A stretch of DNA of 51,383 bases from Bacteroidaceae bacterium (GCA_017483665.1 JAFUVM010000057.1:1-51383), one strand, 5' to 3'; counted from the stretch's first letter, positions 41,709 to 49,170 are shown. Made by a program: numbers and translations. Notes: a model not told the origin generated them from the letters alone.

Positions 41709-42932
41709 ATGAATTACAAGAAACTTCTCCCCGTCATGCTGTGCTTCTTCGCCATGGGATTCGTCGACATGGTGGGCATAGCCAGCAACTACGTGAAGGC
41801 CGACCTCGACCTTTCCGACTCGATGGCCAACACGCTGCCCTCGCTCGTGTTCCTCTGGTTCCTCATCTTCAGCATCCCCACCAGCTTGCTCATGAACAAG
41901 ATAGGCCGCAAGAACACGGTTCTGCTCAGCCTCGTCCTGACGCTCGCAGCGATGGTAGTGCCTGTCTTTACCCTCGACTTCACCATGCTCCTGCTCTCCT
42001 TCTCCCTCCTGGGAATAGGCAACGCCATCATGCAGACCTCGCTCAATCCGCTCGTGGACAGCGTGATGAAGGGCGGCGCCTCGGCCAGTACCCTGACCTT
42101 CGGGCAGTTCATCAAGAGCATCGCCTCGTTCCTGGCTCCCATCATCGCCTCTTGGGGAGCCACCACCAATGCCTTCGGCTTCGGTTGGCGTGCCATCTAT
42201 CCCATCTATCTGTGCATCGGCATCCTGACCACCCTGCTGCTCTTCGGCACAAAGATTGAAGACCCGAAGACCCTCTCTAACTCCCCCTTAAAGGGGGAGA
42301 AGCAAAGCTCGACGAAAGTCAACACTGCGCAGGAAGTCTCTCCTTTAAGGGGAGATTTAGAGGGGTCCTTTTTCGGGTCTTTTGCCCTGCTGCGCGACCC
42401 CTTCATCCTGCTCTGTTTCCTGGCAATCATCTGTCATGTCGGCATCGATGTGGGCACCAGTGTCACAGCCCCGAAGATTCTGATGGAACGTGCCCAAATG
42501 AGTCTCAACGAGGCAGCCATCATCGGCACCATCTACTTCGTGGCAAAGGCGGCAGGCAGCTTCAGCGGCAGTTTCATCATGGGCTACGTCAAGGACTGGA
42601 CCTTCCTGCTCCTGAGCGTCCTGATGATGGTGGTGTCTGCCTTTGGCCTCGTCTTCGGCGAGAGCGCCACGGTCATCTACGTCAGCGTGGCCCTCATGGG
42701 CTTCGGCAACGGCAATCCCTTCAGCATCGTCTTTGCCCGCGCCCTGCAAGCTGTGCCCGACAAGAAGAACGAAGTCTCCGGCCTGCTCATCATGGGCATC
42801 TTCGGCGGCACCGTGTTCCCGCTCCTCATGGGCTTTGCCAGCGACGCCTTCGGTCAGACGGGCGCCGTCGCAGTCATGTCCCTGGGCATCATTTATCTGT
42901 TGGCTTTCTACCTGCAGGGCAGGAAGGCTTAG
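41709..42932 (+). CDS. MFS sugar permease (FucP/GluP-like)
   Basis: The 407-residue protein starts MNYKKLLPVMLCFFAMGFVD, with GGGAGGG before the ATG; an in-frame GTG at 41691, overlapping the kinase stop, is less likely. Twelve-helix MFS layout is visible, with MGFVDMVGIASNYVKADL and the loop NKIGRKNTVLLSL. The FucP/GluP-like family imports hexoses by proton symport. Residues about 184-222 (ending at GSFALLRDPF) are a translated palindromic repeat inserted in frame in the central cytoplasmic loop, between KIEDPK and GSFALLRDP. The loop is the most tolerant position. It completes the isomerase-kinase-permease operon. Confidence 0.88.
   Translation: MNYKKLLPVMLCFFAMGFVDMVGIASNYVKADLDLSDSMANTLPSLVFLWFLIFSIPTSLLMNKIGRKNTVLLSLVLTLAAMVVPVFTLDFTMLLLSFSLLGIGNAIMQTSLNPLVDSVMKGGASASTLTFGQFIKSIASFLAPIIASWGATTNAFGFGWRAIYPIYLCIGILTTLLLFGTKIEDPKTLSNSPLKGEKQSSTKVNTAQEVSPLRGDLEGSFFGSFALLRDPFILLCFLAIICHVGIDVGTSVTAPKILMERAQMSLNEAAIIGTIYFVAKAAGSFSGSFIMGYVKDWTFLLLSVLMMVVSAFGLVFGESATVIYVSVALMGFGNGNPFSIVFARALQAVPDKKNEVSGLLIMGIFGGTVFPLLMGFASDAFGQTGAVAVMSLGIIYLLAFYLQGRKA
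42260..42380. repeat. In-frame palindromic element in the MFS gene
   Basis: Outer arms AGACCCGAA (42260-42268) and TTCGGGTCT (42372-42380) flank inner arms GACCCTCTCTAACTCCCCCT... (42269-42300) and ...GGAGATTTAGAGGGGTC (42337-42367). The 36-base centre holds GCTCGACGAAAGTCAAC (42307-42323), as in the array at 2934-3110. The segment 42269-42367 is 99 bases, exactly 33 codons. Confidence 0.85.
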
Positions 42933-42998
42933 TCCCTTCGGCACGTCAACAAGTTCTTCCCTTCCTGCCATGTTTTTCCTCAGCGCAGGAGATAAAGT

Positions 42999-43082
42999 TA
43001 TTTCCGTGGTTCTGAAATATATTTCAAAGCCACGGAAATATATTTTAGTGCCTCTGAAATATATTTCCAAGCCTTGGAAATA
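42999..43082. repeat. Two tandem 42-bp palindromes with GAAATATATTTC core
   Basis: 42999-43040 is nearly a perfect palindrome (TATTTCCGTGG...CCACGGAAATA with central GAAATATATTTC). 43041-43082 is a second, more degenerate unit of the same length and core. They lie 67 bases after the MFS stop, followed by GTTTTTAT, so the last palindrome may also be the operon terminator. Confidence 0.85.
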
Positions 43083-43257
43083 GTTTTTATCCGCGTGCTT
43101 CGGCATTTTTATCCCTTAGCCGAAGAAGTTTGTGGCTGGAGCTTCCGAAATTCCTCGCGTGTGCGTTGGGGCCTGCAAACATTGTCTATAATGTCTTCCT
43201 CAGGGGCTTGTCTGCCCGACACAAGCAGGCCTTTGGCACAACTTTTTCCCCTTTTTC
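43083..43257. other. Spacer without recognised gene
   Basis: Between the palindromes and the next promoter I find no gene and no clear structure, apart from a short T-rich CTTTTTCCCC tract near its end. Confidence 0.5.
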
Positions 43258-43288
43258 TTTGAAAAGAAGAAAGAAATCCTTAACTTTG
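43258..43288 (+). promoter_or_regulatory. Consensus Bacteroidota promoter before the second TA-like pair
   Basis: TTTG (43258-43261), a 19-base spacer and TAACTTTG (43281-43288) form the best match to TTTG-N19-TAnnTTTG in the window. A second TATCTTTG at 43326-43333 may be an alternative, closer box. The leader to 43405 has no other feature. Confidence 0.65.
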
Positions 43289-43404
43289 TCCCATGTTTTC
43301 CCCTGAAAGGGAAGGGAACACGATGTATCTTTGCCCAGACGAAGCCCGGATGAGGCGTTCGGGAAGGAGCTGGGCCGAACAGAAACGACTAAAGAGGACT
43401 GACC

Positions 43405-43725
43405 ATGGCAGCAACGGCGACAATACCATTGGAGGGCATCCTGACCTTCCTGGACACCATGAAACTCAGCGCCAGAAACAAGAGGTGGCTGGGCGAAAAA
43501 CTCATCGAGCAGGCCAAGGGAGAAGATCTTTTGGCAAAAAAAGCCTTGCACACAAGGCGTGTCCATAAAGTTGTGCGCAGGTCGGCAGGCTCGCCATCCG
43601 ACAATGAGTTGTCGGCACTTTTTGCGGGAAGAGATGTTCCCCAAATGCCTGACGACCCCGATTGGGACCAAGTGATAGATGCCAATACGGGCAAAACCAT
43701 CAAACCCATGGAAAAATGGCTGTAA
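43405..43725 (+). CDS. Putative antitoxin partner of the MazF-like toxin
   Basis: The 106-residue protein starts MAATATIPLEGILTFLDTMK. The first half is helical and basic (SARNKRWLGEKLIEQAKG; HTRRVHKVVRRSAG), suited to DNA binding or dimerisation. The C-terminal part is acidic (SDNELSALFAGRDVPQMPDD). I recognise no named antitoxin family. Its last codons overlap the toxin ATG by 10 bases, the same layout as the pair at 2010-2562. It is called antitoxin because of this position. Confidence 0.55.
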   Translation: MAATATIPLEGILTFLDTMKLSARNKRWLGEKLIEQAKGEDLLAKKALHTRRVHKVVRRSAGSPSDNELSALFAGRDVPQMPDDPDWDQVIDANTGKTIKPMEKWL

Positions 43726-44078
43726 GCAGGGTTTTGCAAAGGGAGATTGTGGAAGTTCCCTACCAGTTGCCCGACGGGACCATCAAGCCCCACATGGCTT
43801 TGGTACTTTCTACCGAGAAGCTTCTTCAGGCAGAGGACGGCATGTTCTATGCCGTGCTTATATCGTCGAAAAATATCAACCCCGAGTTCACGATGGAGAT
43901 TCGCAACGAATGGCTCAACAAGCCTCTCTCCAAACAGTCATTCTTTGTGACGCACATTGTGACGTACTACCGCACGGACGAGGTGATACAGTCGTTCAAT
44001 AACTTTGTGAAGAAGCAATACTTCGATGCAATCATGGACAAGATAATACTGAGCATGTTCGACATCGAATTGGCATAA
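43716..44078 (+). CDS. MazF/PemK-like toxin
   Basis: The 120-residue protein begins MAVSRVLQREIVEVPYQLPD; upstream in-frame starts lie within the previous gene. The PemK/MazF core is suggested by QREIVEVPYQL, KPHMALVLSTEKL and FYAVLISSKNI, like the strand-loop-strand start of MazF endoribonucleases, which cut mRNA at short sites. The C-terminal part is helical (DEVIQSFNNFVKKQYFDAIM). It is somewhat diverged, so a different PemK-like role is possible. Stop is followed at once by a nested hairpin. Confidence 0.65.
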   Translation: MAVSRVLQREIVEVPYQLPDGTIKPHMALVLSTEKLLQAEDGMFYAVLISSKNINPEFTMEIRNEWLNKPLSKQSFFVTHIVTYYRTDEVIQSFNNFVKKQYFDAIMDKIILSMFDIELA

Positions 44079-44152
44079 TACATTATTATATTATACGCGC
44101 ACGCGAGGGAGCTTGGCACAGGAACCTGCGCCAATATATATGTAATAATGTA
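44079..44152. terminator. Nested hairpin between the toxin and rsmD genes
   Basis: TACATTATTA (44079-44088) pairs with TAATAATGTA (44143-44152) and encloses TTGGCACAGG/CCTGCGCCAA (44113-44134). Symmetry and position between convergent genes suggest a bidirectional terminator. Confidence 0.6.
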
Positions 44153-44169
44153 CGGGGAATGCCCCCGGG

Positions 44170-44703
44170 CTACTGGAAGAACGAGAAGTTGACGCTGCCG
44201 TAGGCCCGGTGCTCGACGAAGCGCGGGTGCTGGGAGAAATCGTTCGTCTTGCCGTGCTCCAGGACGAAAAGGCCGTCCTCCTTGAGCAGGTTGCGGCTCA
44301 GGACGATGTCGGGCAGCTCGGGTATCTGCGGCAAGGCGTATGGCGGGTCGGCAAAGATGAAGTCGAACTGCTCGCGGCATTTTGCCACGAACTGAAGGGC
44401 GTCGCCGCGGACGGGCAGGGCTGTCGTGTCCTGCAGCTTGTCGAGGAACTGCTTGATGAGGCGGTGGTGGCGTACGTCGAGCTCCACGCTGACCACATGG
44501 CTGCAGCCGCGGCTGATGAGCTCGAGCGTGATGCTGCCCGTACCGGAGAAGAGGTCGAGGGCAGTCGGAGCGTCGCTGAAGTCGAGATAGCCTTGCAGGA
44601 CATTGAAGAGATTCTCCTTGGCGAAGTCCGTCGTGGGACGCGCCGAGAAGCTCCGCGGCACTTCGAAGTGCCTGCCTTTGTATTTGCCTGTAATGATGCG
44701 CAT
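44170..44703 (-). CDS. rsmD: 16S rRNA (guanine-966-N2) methyltransferase
   Basis: The 177-residue methyltransferase modifies G966 of 16S rRNA using SAM. Evidence: start MRIITGKYKGRHFEVP, the RPTTDFAKENLFNVL helix, SAM motif LDLFSGTGSITLELISRG and catalytic DPPY (FADPPYALPQ). Length fits the family. It is last in a three-gene block with DUF3822 (15 bases upstream) and the membrane-anchored protein. Confidence 0.94.
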   Translation of the reverse strand: MRIITGKYKGRHFEVPRSFSARPTTDFAKENLFNVLQGYLDFSDAPTALDLFSGTGSITLELISRGCSHVVSVELDVRHHRLIKQFLDKLQDTTALPVRGDALQFVAKCREQFDFIFADPPYALPQIPELPDIVLSRNLLKEDGLFVLEHGKTNDFSQHPRFVEHRAYGSVNFSFFQ

Positions 44704-44718
44704 GTGTTCTAACCGCTT

Positions 44719-45456
44719 CTAATCAATGTTCAGTATGTATTCCGCTAAAGTCTGTTGCAGCTCTTTCGATGCGGCTTCGAGATGGAGCGCGTCGCGTGTG
44801 GCATGCATGTCGAGCGCCTTCCAGATGCCGAGCAGCAGGAAGGTGCGGTCGTTGTCGTTGTCGGCAGGCTGGGAGGCTGCGTACTGCAAGGTGCCGCGCG
44901 AGAAGACAGCCACGAACAGCTGCCTTTCGCCGAAGCGGACATAGGCGTCGCGTTGCTGCGAATCGGCGGGGGCTGGCCGTCTCTCCTGCATGGCGGCAAA
45001 GTGCTCGAGCAGTTCGGCATCGCTGCAGCAGACCTTCACGTCGGGGTAGCATTCCTGCACGATGCGCAGGATGTCGCGGTCGAGCCGGAAGATCATGACG
45101 ACCTCCAGCGACGAGAGTATCTGGTACTGCATGTCGGAGACGCTGACTTGTCCGCCGGGAAAGCAGAGCCGATAGAAGGCCAGCATGTCGCCCTTGCTGA
45201 AGTGTTCCAAGGGGACGATGGTGGAAGGCGTGTCGCTGACGAGCTCCACAGCCTGGAAGCGGTAGTCCATCAGGTAGGGCTTATGCAGAGCCTGACGCAA
45301 CACTTCGCCTGCCTCCTGCGGTGCGGCTACGGGGAAACGGTCTGTCTGCACCGTGGAACCGTCGAGCGTGTTGCATACAGAAAAAGAAAATCCATCCGCA
45401 TCGGAGCGGATGGATAGTCTATAGCCGGTGAGCGTATTACTCCCAGTTGCCAGCAT
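44719..45456 (-). CDS. DUF3822-family protein
   Basis: The start at 45456 (MLATGSNTLTGYRLSI) is chosen; it overlaps the upstream gene by 20 bases, and a longer start is unsupported. The 245-residue protein looks like the conserved DUF3822 neighbour of rsmD in Bacteroidales. It has an actin-like/ASKHA flavour (GERQLFVAVFSRGTL; EHFSKGDMLAFYRLCF), but no catalytic motif I can vouch for. The role is unknown. Confidence 0.75.
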   Translation of the reverse strand: MLATGSNTLTGYRLSIRSDADGFSFSVCNTLDGSTVQTDRFPVAAPQEAGEVLRQALHKPYLMDYRFQAVELVSDTPSTIVPLEHFSKGDMLAFYRLCFPGGQVSVSDMQYQILSSLEVVMIFRLDRDILRIVQECYPDVKVCCSDAELLEHFAAMQERRPAPADSQQRDAYVRFGERQLFVAVFSRGTLQYAASQPADNDNDRTFLLLGIWKALDMHATRDALHLEAASKELQQTLAEYILNID

Positions 45457-46126
45457 TGTTGTTCCAGTTGTTGCCGGCGTCGCCAATCTTCAGGCCGGGG
45501 AATGCACCCTTAGCGTCAGCTTCTTCTGCACGGTTGTAGATGAGGCGCTGTCCGGCCTTGCCCATGCCTTTGAGGAAACTGCTGTCGGGAGCGTTGCACT
45601 CCATCACCTGGATGATGCTGCCGGAGCGTGTGGTGTTGGGACATGCTACGAGCTCGAAGGTGTCACCCTCGGAGAAGGGGATGTAGCGGAGGGAGTCGGC
45701 TACGAAGCCCTCGTAGTTGTAGAGAGAGTCCTGGAGCGAAACCCAGATGGTGTCGCGGCGGAAGTTCTGCAGTCCGCTGGCTGCGATGGCTGCCTGGTCG
45801 CCGCTGTTGACGATGACGGCTGCCTTCTCTTCTGTCAGGCCTTTCTCCATTTGTTCCTCGGTGAGCACGCCTTGCTTCATGATGACAGGCAGCTTGCCGT
45901 TCTTGACGAACTCGATGAGTACCGACCAGTCGGCGCAGTATTCACCGTTGTGCTGAGCCTTGTAAGCTTCCTCTGCATTGCGGATCTCAATGAGGCGAGC
46001 CTTCACTACGTTCTCTCGACTTGCTACTTCTGCGTCGAAATCCTCGGTATCGCGTATGCTTCGCCAGCAAATGAACAGCAAACCGACGGCGCAGAGGCCT
46101 AAAACGATATTAATTCCCTTTTTCAT
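45437..46126 (-). CDS. Membrane-anchored periplasmic protein of unknown function
   Basis: The 229-residue protein has one N-terminal anchor (KGINIVLGLCAVGLLFICW) followed by a coiled-coil-prone helix (ASRENVVKARLIEIRNAEEA) and a mostly polar periplasmic domain. Layout is like the pilin-type or divisome small anchored proteins, but no such motif is complete. The tail is Asn-rich (NNWNNNAGNWE). It heads the rsmD block, and a TACTTTTG box lies upstream. Confidence 0.7.
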   Translation of the reverse strand: MKKGINIVLGLCAVGLLFICWRSIRDTEDFDAEVASRENVVKARLIEIRNAEEAYKAQHNGEYCADWSVLIEFVKNGKLPVIMKQGVLTEEQMEKGLTEEKAAVIVNSGDQAAIAASGLQNFRRDTIWVSLQDSLYNYEGFVADSLRYIPFSEGDTFELVACPNTTRSGSIIQVMECNAPDSSFLKGMGKAGQRLIYNRAEEADAKGAFPGLKIGDAGNNWNNNAGNWE

Positions 46127-46162
46127 AACGTTATTTGTGTTTTATTTTGTAATTTCGCATCA

Positions 46163-46170
46163 CAAAAGTA
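46163..46170 (-). promoter_or_regulatory. -7 promoter box before the membrane-anchored protein
   Basis: On the minus strand this reads TACTTTTG, matching TAnnTTTG, with CAAA at 46194-46197 as possible -33 complement (spacing 23). It is 37 bases from the start at 46126. Confidence 0.45.
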
Positions 46171-46219
46171 GCAAAGTTTCTTCATATTTACGACAAAACA
46201 ACGTTTTTTTTATCAAAGA

Positions 46220-47758
46220 ATGACGATAAGTGACGATTTAGGGACTTTAATTAAGGGGAATTTCGCCCACAAACCGACAAAAGAGCAAGAAAATGCTATT
46301 TCTTTGCTCTCTGAATTCCTGCTCTCACGAAAGAGCGATTCGCTGTTCCTCCTGAAAGGGTATGCAGGCACGGGCAAGACGTCGCTGCTGGCCGCCCTGG
46401 TGCGCACCATGCAACAGCTGCAGCAGCGCGTCATGCTCCTGGCGCCGACGGGACGTGCCGCCAAGGTGCTCTCGTCGTTTGCCGGAGCGCCGGCCTACAC
46501 CATACATCGCAAGATATACCGGCAGAAGTCGCTCGTCGACATGGACAACTTCCAGAACGACGTGAACCTGCACAAGGACACACTCTTCATCGTGGACGAG
46601 GCCTCGATGATAGGCGGCGAGGGCGACGGCAGCACTATCTTCGGCTCGGGGCGCTTGCTCGACGACCTGATGCACTACGTCTACTCGTGCGAAGGGTGCC
46701 GGCTCCTGCTGGTGGGCGACACGGCTCAGCTTCCGCCTGTGGGCGAGGAAGTGGGTCCTGCCCTGGACCGCCTGGCCCTCGAGGGCTATGGCATGGAGGT
46801 GACGGAGTATTGTCTGACGGAAGTCGTGCGCCAGCTCGGGGAGTCGGGCATCCTGTGGAACGCTACGATGCTGCGCCGCCTCATTCAGGACGACGAGATG
46901 TACGCTTTCCCCAAACTCCGGACAAAGGGTTTCCCCGACGTATGCGTCGTGCCGGGTAACGAGCTCATCGATGCCCTGGACGACAGTTACCGACGCTATG
47001 GGACCGACGGAACCATTGTCGTGACGCGCAGCAACAAGCGTGCGGGTATCTTCAACGGCGGCATCCGCGCCCGCATCCTCGACTACGAGGATGAGCTCTC
47101 CAGCGGCGACCTCGTCATGGTGGCAAAGAATAATTACTATTGGATAGACCCCCCAACCCCCTTTAGGGGGAGCTCCAATTCGGCAAAGGGCGGTCAGGAA
47201 CTTCTGAAAGAGGATGAGGAAAGTCCCAATTCAGCAGGGGGCGGCCAAGAACTCCCCCTAAAGGGGGATGGGGGGTCTTCCTTCATTGCCAACGGCGACG
47301 TGGCGGTTGTCCGACGCATCCGCAACGAGCGCAGCTTCTATGGCTTCCGCTTTGCCGACGCCACGTTGCGCTTTCCCGACTACAACCAGACGGAGCTGGA
47401 CGTCACGGTCCTGCTCGACACCCTGCAAAGCGAAGCGCCCGCCCTGACACGACAGCAGCAGCAGGCGCTCTTCACGGCTGTCTGGGAGGACTATCCCGAG
47501 CTGACCAACAAACGCGACCGCATGAAGCGTCTGCGCCAGGACCCCTACTACAATGCCCTGCAGATCAAGTATGCCTATGCCGTCACCTGCCACAAGGCGC
47601 AGGGCGGACAATGGGAGCACGTCTACATCGACCAGGGCTACATCACCGAGGAGATGCTTTCGCCCGACTACTTCCGCTGGCTCTATACGGCCCTCACCCG
47701 TGCCACAGAGAAGGTTTTCCTCATCAATTGGCCCGAAAGTGCCCTGAGCGATGACTGA
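46220..47758 (+). CDS. RecD-like/UvrD-superfamily DNA helicase
   Basis: The 512-residue SF1B helicase shows all motifs: KPTKEQENAI (Q-motif), Walker A GYAGTGKTS near 48, Walker B FIVDEASM near 120, GDTAQLPPVG near 168, and late TCHKAQGGQWEHV and RWLYTALTRA. It resembles RecD2/Dda-type 5'-3' helicases that act in repair, without RecB/C partners. Residues about 310-353 (WIDPPTPF...GGSSF) are a translated palindromic element. Relatives would run from NNYYW to FIANGD directly. The insert is in a loop between motifs, so activity may survive. Confidence 0.9.
   Translation: MTISDDLGTLIKGNFAHKPTKEQENAISLLSEFLLSRKSDSLFLLKGYAGTGKTSLLAALVRTMQQLQQRVMLLAPTGRAAKVLSSFAGAPAYTIHRKIYRQKSLVDMDNFQNDVNLHKDTLFIVDEASMIGGEGDGSTIFGSGRLLDDLMHYVYSCEGCRLLLVGDTAQLPPVGEEVGPALDRLALEGYGMEVTEYCLTEVVRQLGESGILWNATMLRRLIQDDEMYAFPKLRTKGFPDVCVVPGNELIDALDDSYRRYGTDGTIVVTRSNKRAGIFNGGIRARILDYEDELSSGDLVMVAKNNYYWIDPPTPFRGSSNSAKGGQELLKEDEESPNSAGGGQELPLKGDGGSSFIANGDVAVVRRIRNERSFYGFRFADATLRFPDYNQTELDVTVLLDTLQSEAPALTRQQQQALFTAVWEDYPELTNKRDRMKRLRQDPYYNALQIKYAYAVTCHKAQGGQWEHVYIDQGYITEEMLSPDYFRWLYTALTRATEKVFLINWPESALSDD
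47147..47277. repeat. In-frame palindromic element in the helicase gene
   Basis: Arms of 26 bp, GACCCCCCAACCCCCTTTAG then GGGGAG (47147-47172) and its complement (47252-47277), with one mismatch, enclose an imperfect direct repeat (CCAATTC(G/A)GCA(A/G)(A/G)GGGCGG..AGGAACT). No stop occurs in the helicase frame. Confidence 0.9.
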
Positions 47759-47798
47759 CGGTCCGCTGCTATATTATTAAATATGTATAGGCTTCGGG

Positions 47799-47910
47799 AA
47801 AACACAGCGTGCTCTTCCGAAATAAGCGCAAGGCTCTTCCGAAATAAGCGCGAGGCTCTTCCTGAATAAGCGCGAGGCTCTTCCGGAATAAGCGCCGTGC
47901 TCTTCCGGAC
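47799..47910 (+). repeat. 22-bp tandem array GCTCTTCCGAAATAAGCGCGAG, ~4.5 copies
   Basis: Units start at 47811, 47833, 47855, 47877 and 47899 and differ at a few bases. A single similar block (GGCTCTTCCTGTTGAAGCGCC) is at about 21619-21639, next to the cupin gene. There is no spacer as in CRISPR. The rest of 47759-48047 holds no gene. Confidence 0.85.
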
Positions 47911-48047
47911 GGGGGCAAACGCCGTTGTCCCTGTCAAGGAAGCCCGTGTCCCGTCGCCTGACGCACCGTTTATTAACATTTTTTGTGTTCTCGCACCAAT
48001 AAGAGTAAAAATAATCCTAAAAATGTCGCTGTCTTATTAATTTTTCT

Positions 48048-48055
48048 TATCTTTG
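48048..48055 (+). promoter_or_regulatory. -7 promoter box of the rfb operon
   Basis: TATCTTTG lies 29 bases before the rfbD ATG at 48085, followed by GTGCCATAAACA. It matches TAnnTTTG. Confidence 0.55.
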
Positions 48056-48084
48056 TGCCATAAACATAACATTCAGACTGAATA

Positions 48085-49068
48085 ATGAACATTCTTGTCA
48101 CAGGAGCCAACGGACAGTTGGGCAACGAAATGCGCCTCGTAGCGAAAGGTTCCGCGGACAATTATATCTTCACCGACGTCAGTCAGCAGGAGGGGGCGGA
48201 GACCGTCTTCCTGGACATCACCGACCCCGAGGCTGTCCGTGCTATGGTGCAAGGCTGCAACGTGCAGGCCATCGTGAACTGTGCCGCCTGGACTAATGTC
48301 GACGCGGCAGAGGCTCCCGAGAACTACCCCTTGGTCGAGAAGCTGAACGCCACAGCCCCCGGCATCCTGGCCCAGGCCATGAAGGAAGTGGGCGGCTGGC
48401 TCATTCACATCTCCACCGACTACGTCTTCGGCAAAGAACCCTACAACACGCCCTGCCAGCCCGACCAGCAAGGCACGCCCACCGGCATCTACGGCAGGAC
48501 AAAGAAAATGGGAGAGGAGCGAATCCAAAAAGTATTTAATGAAAAATTAAAAATTAAAAGTGAAAAATTAATAGCAAGCGAGGCAGAAGGTTCAATGTTC
48601 AATGTTCAATGTTCAATGTTCAATGGCGGCTTCATCATCATCCGCACGGCGTGGCTCTACAGCGAGTTCGGCAAGAACTTCCTGGGGACGATGCTCAACC
48701 TCACTGCCACCAAGCCGCAGCTCCGCGTTGTCTTCGACCAATGCGGCACCCCGACGTACGCCCTCGACCTCGCCAAAGCTATTCAGGTCATCCTCCGGAA
48801 GCCCGTGCAGGGCATCTATCACTACTCCAACGAAGGCGTCTGCTCGTGGTACGACTTCACGCAGATGATAGCCCGCATCGCCGGACACAAGGACTGCGAC
48901 GTGCAGCCCTGCCGTTCCTCGGAGTTCCCCAGTCCCGTCGTGCGCCCCGCCTACTCCGTCCTCGACAAACGCAGCATTCGTGAGACGTTCGGCATCAAGG
49001 TGCCGTATTGGGTCGACTCACTGGAGGAGTGCATCGAAAACATTAAGAAAAAGGAGGTTAGTAGTTAG
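48085..49068 (+). CDS. rfbD: dTDP-4-dehydrorhamnose reductase (in-frame repeat insert)
   Basis: The 327-residue enzyme makes dTDP-L-rhamnose with NAD(P)H in the cytoplasm. Signs: Rossmann start MNILVTGANGQLGNEM, VDAAEAPENYPL, HISTDYVFG and YGRTKKMGEE (the YxxxK active-site pair), and FGKNFLGTMLNL. Residues about 148-181 are a foreign stretch (KIKSEKLIASEAEGSMFNVQ, then CSMFNG) made from AT-rich words and five GTTCAAT units. Relatives pass from the YxxxK helix directly to FIIIRTAWLY. The last codons and stop are in the GGTTAGGGG repeat. Confidence 0.92.
   Translation: MNILVTGANGQLGNEMRLVAKGSADNYIFTDVSQQEGAETVFLDITDPEAVRAMVQGCNVQAIVNCAAWTNVDAAEAPENYPLVEKLNATAPGILAQAMKEVGGWLIHISTDYVFGKEPYNTPCQPDQQGTPTGIYGRTKKMGEERIQKVFNEKLKIKSEKLIASEAEGSMFNVQCSMFNGGFIIIRTAWLYSEFGKNFLGTMLNLTATKPQLRVVFDQCGTPTYALDLAKAIQVILRKPVQGIYHYSNEGVCSWYDFTQMIARIAGHKDCDVQPCRSSEFPSPVVRPAYSVLDKRSIRETFGIKVPYWVDSLEECIENIKKKEVSS
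48590..48624 (+). repeat. Perfect five-copy GTTCAAT array inside rfbD
   Basis: Five exact 7-bp units in a row at 48590-48624 follow AAAATTAAAAATTAAAAGTG words at 48543-48570. Both are translated. The unit is the same word family as in manA. A seven-base unit shifts the frame if copy number changes. Confidence 0.9.
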
Positions 49069-49148
49069 TGGTTAGGGGTTAGAGAATACCCTTGGATGCC
49101 AAACAGACTGCCAAAAACATTTCTCTAACCCCAAACCTCTAACCCCAA
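49053..49148. repeat. GGTTAGGGGTTAGAG inverted repeat at the rfbD end
   Basis: GGAGGTTAGTAGTTAGTGGT, continuing to TTAGAGAA, faces TTCTCTAACCCCAAACCTCT followed by AACCCCA. It is a relative of 36690-36783. The rfbD stop TAG falls in the left arm. The loop carries CCAAACAGACTGCC. Confidence 0.8.
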
Positions 49149-49170
49149 GCCACTCATCAAAGAGAGAAAC

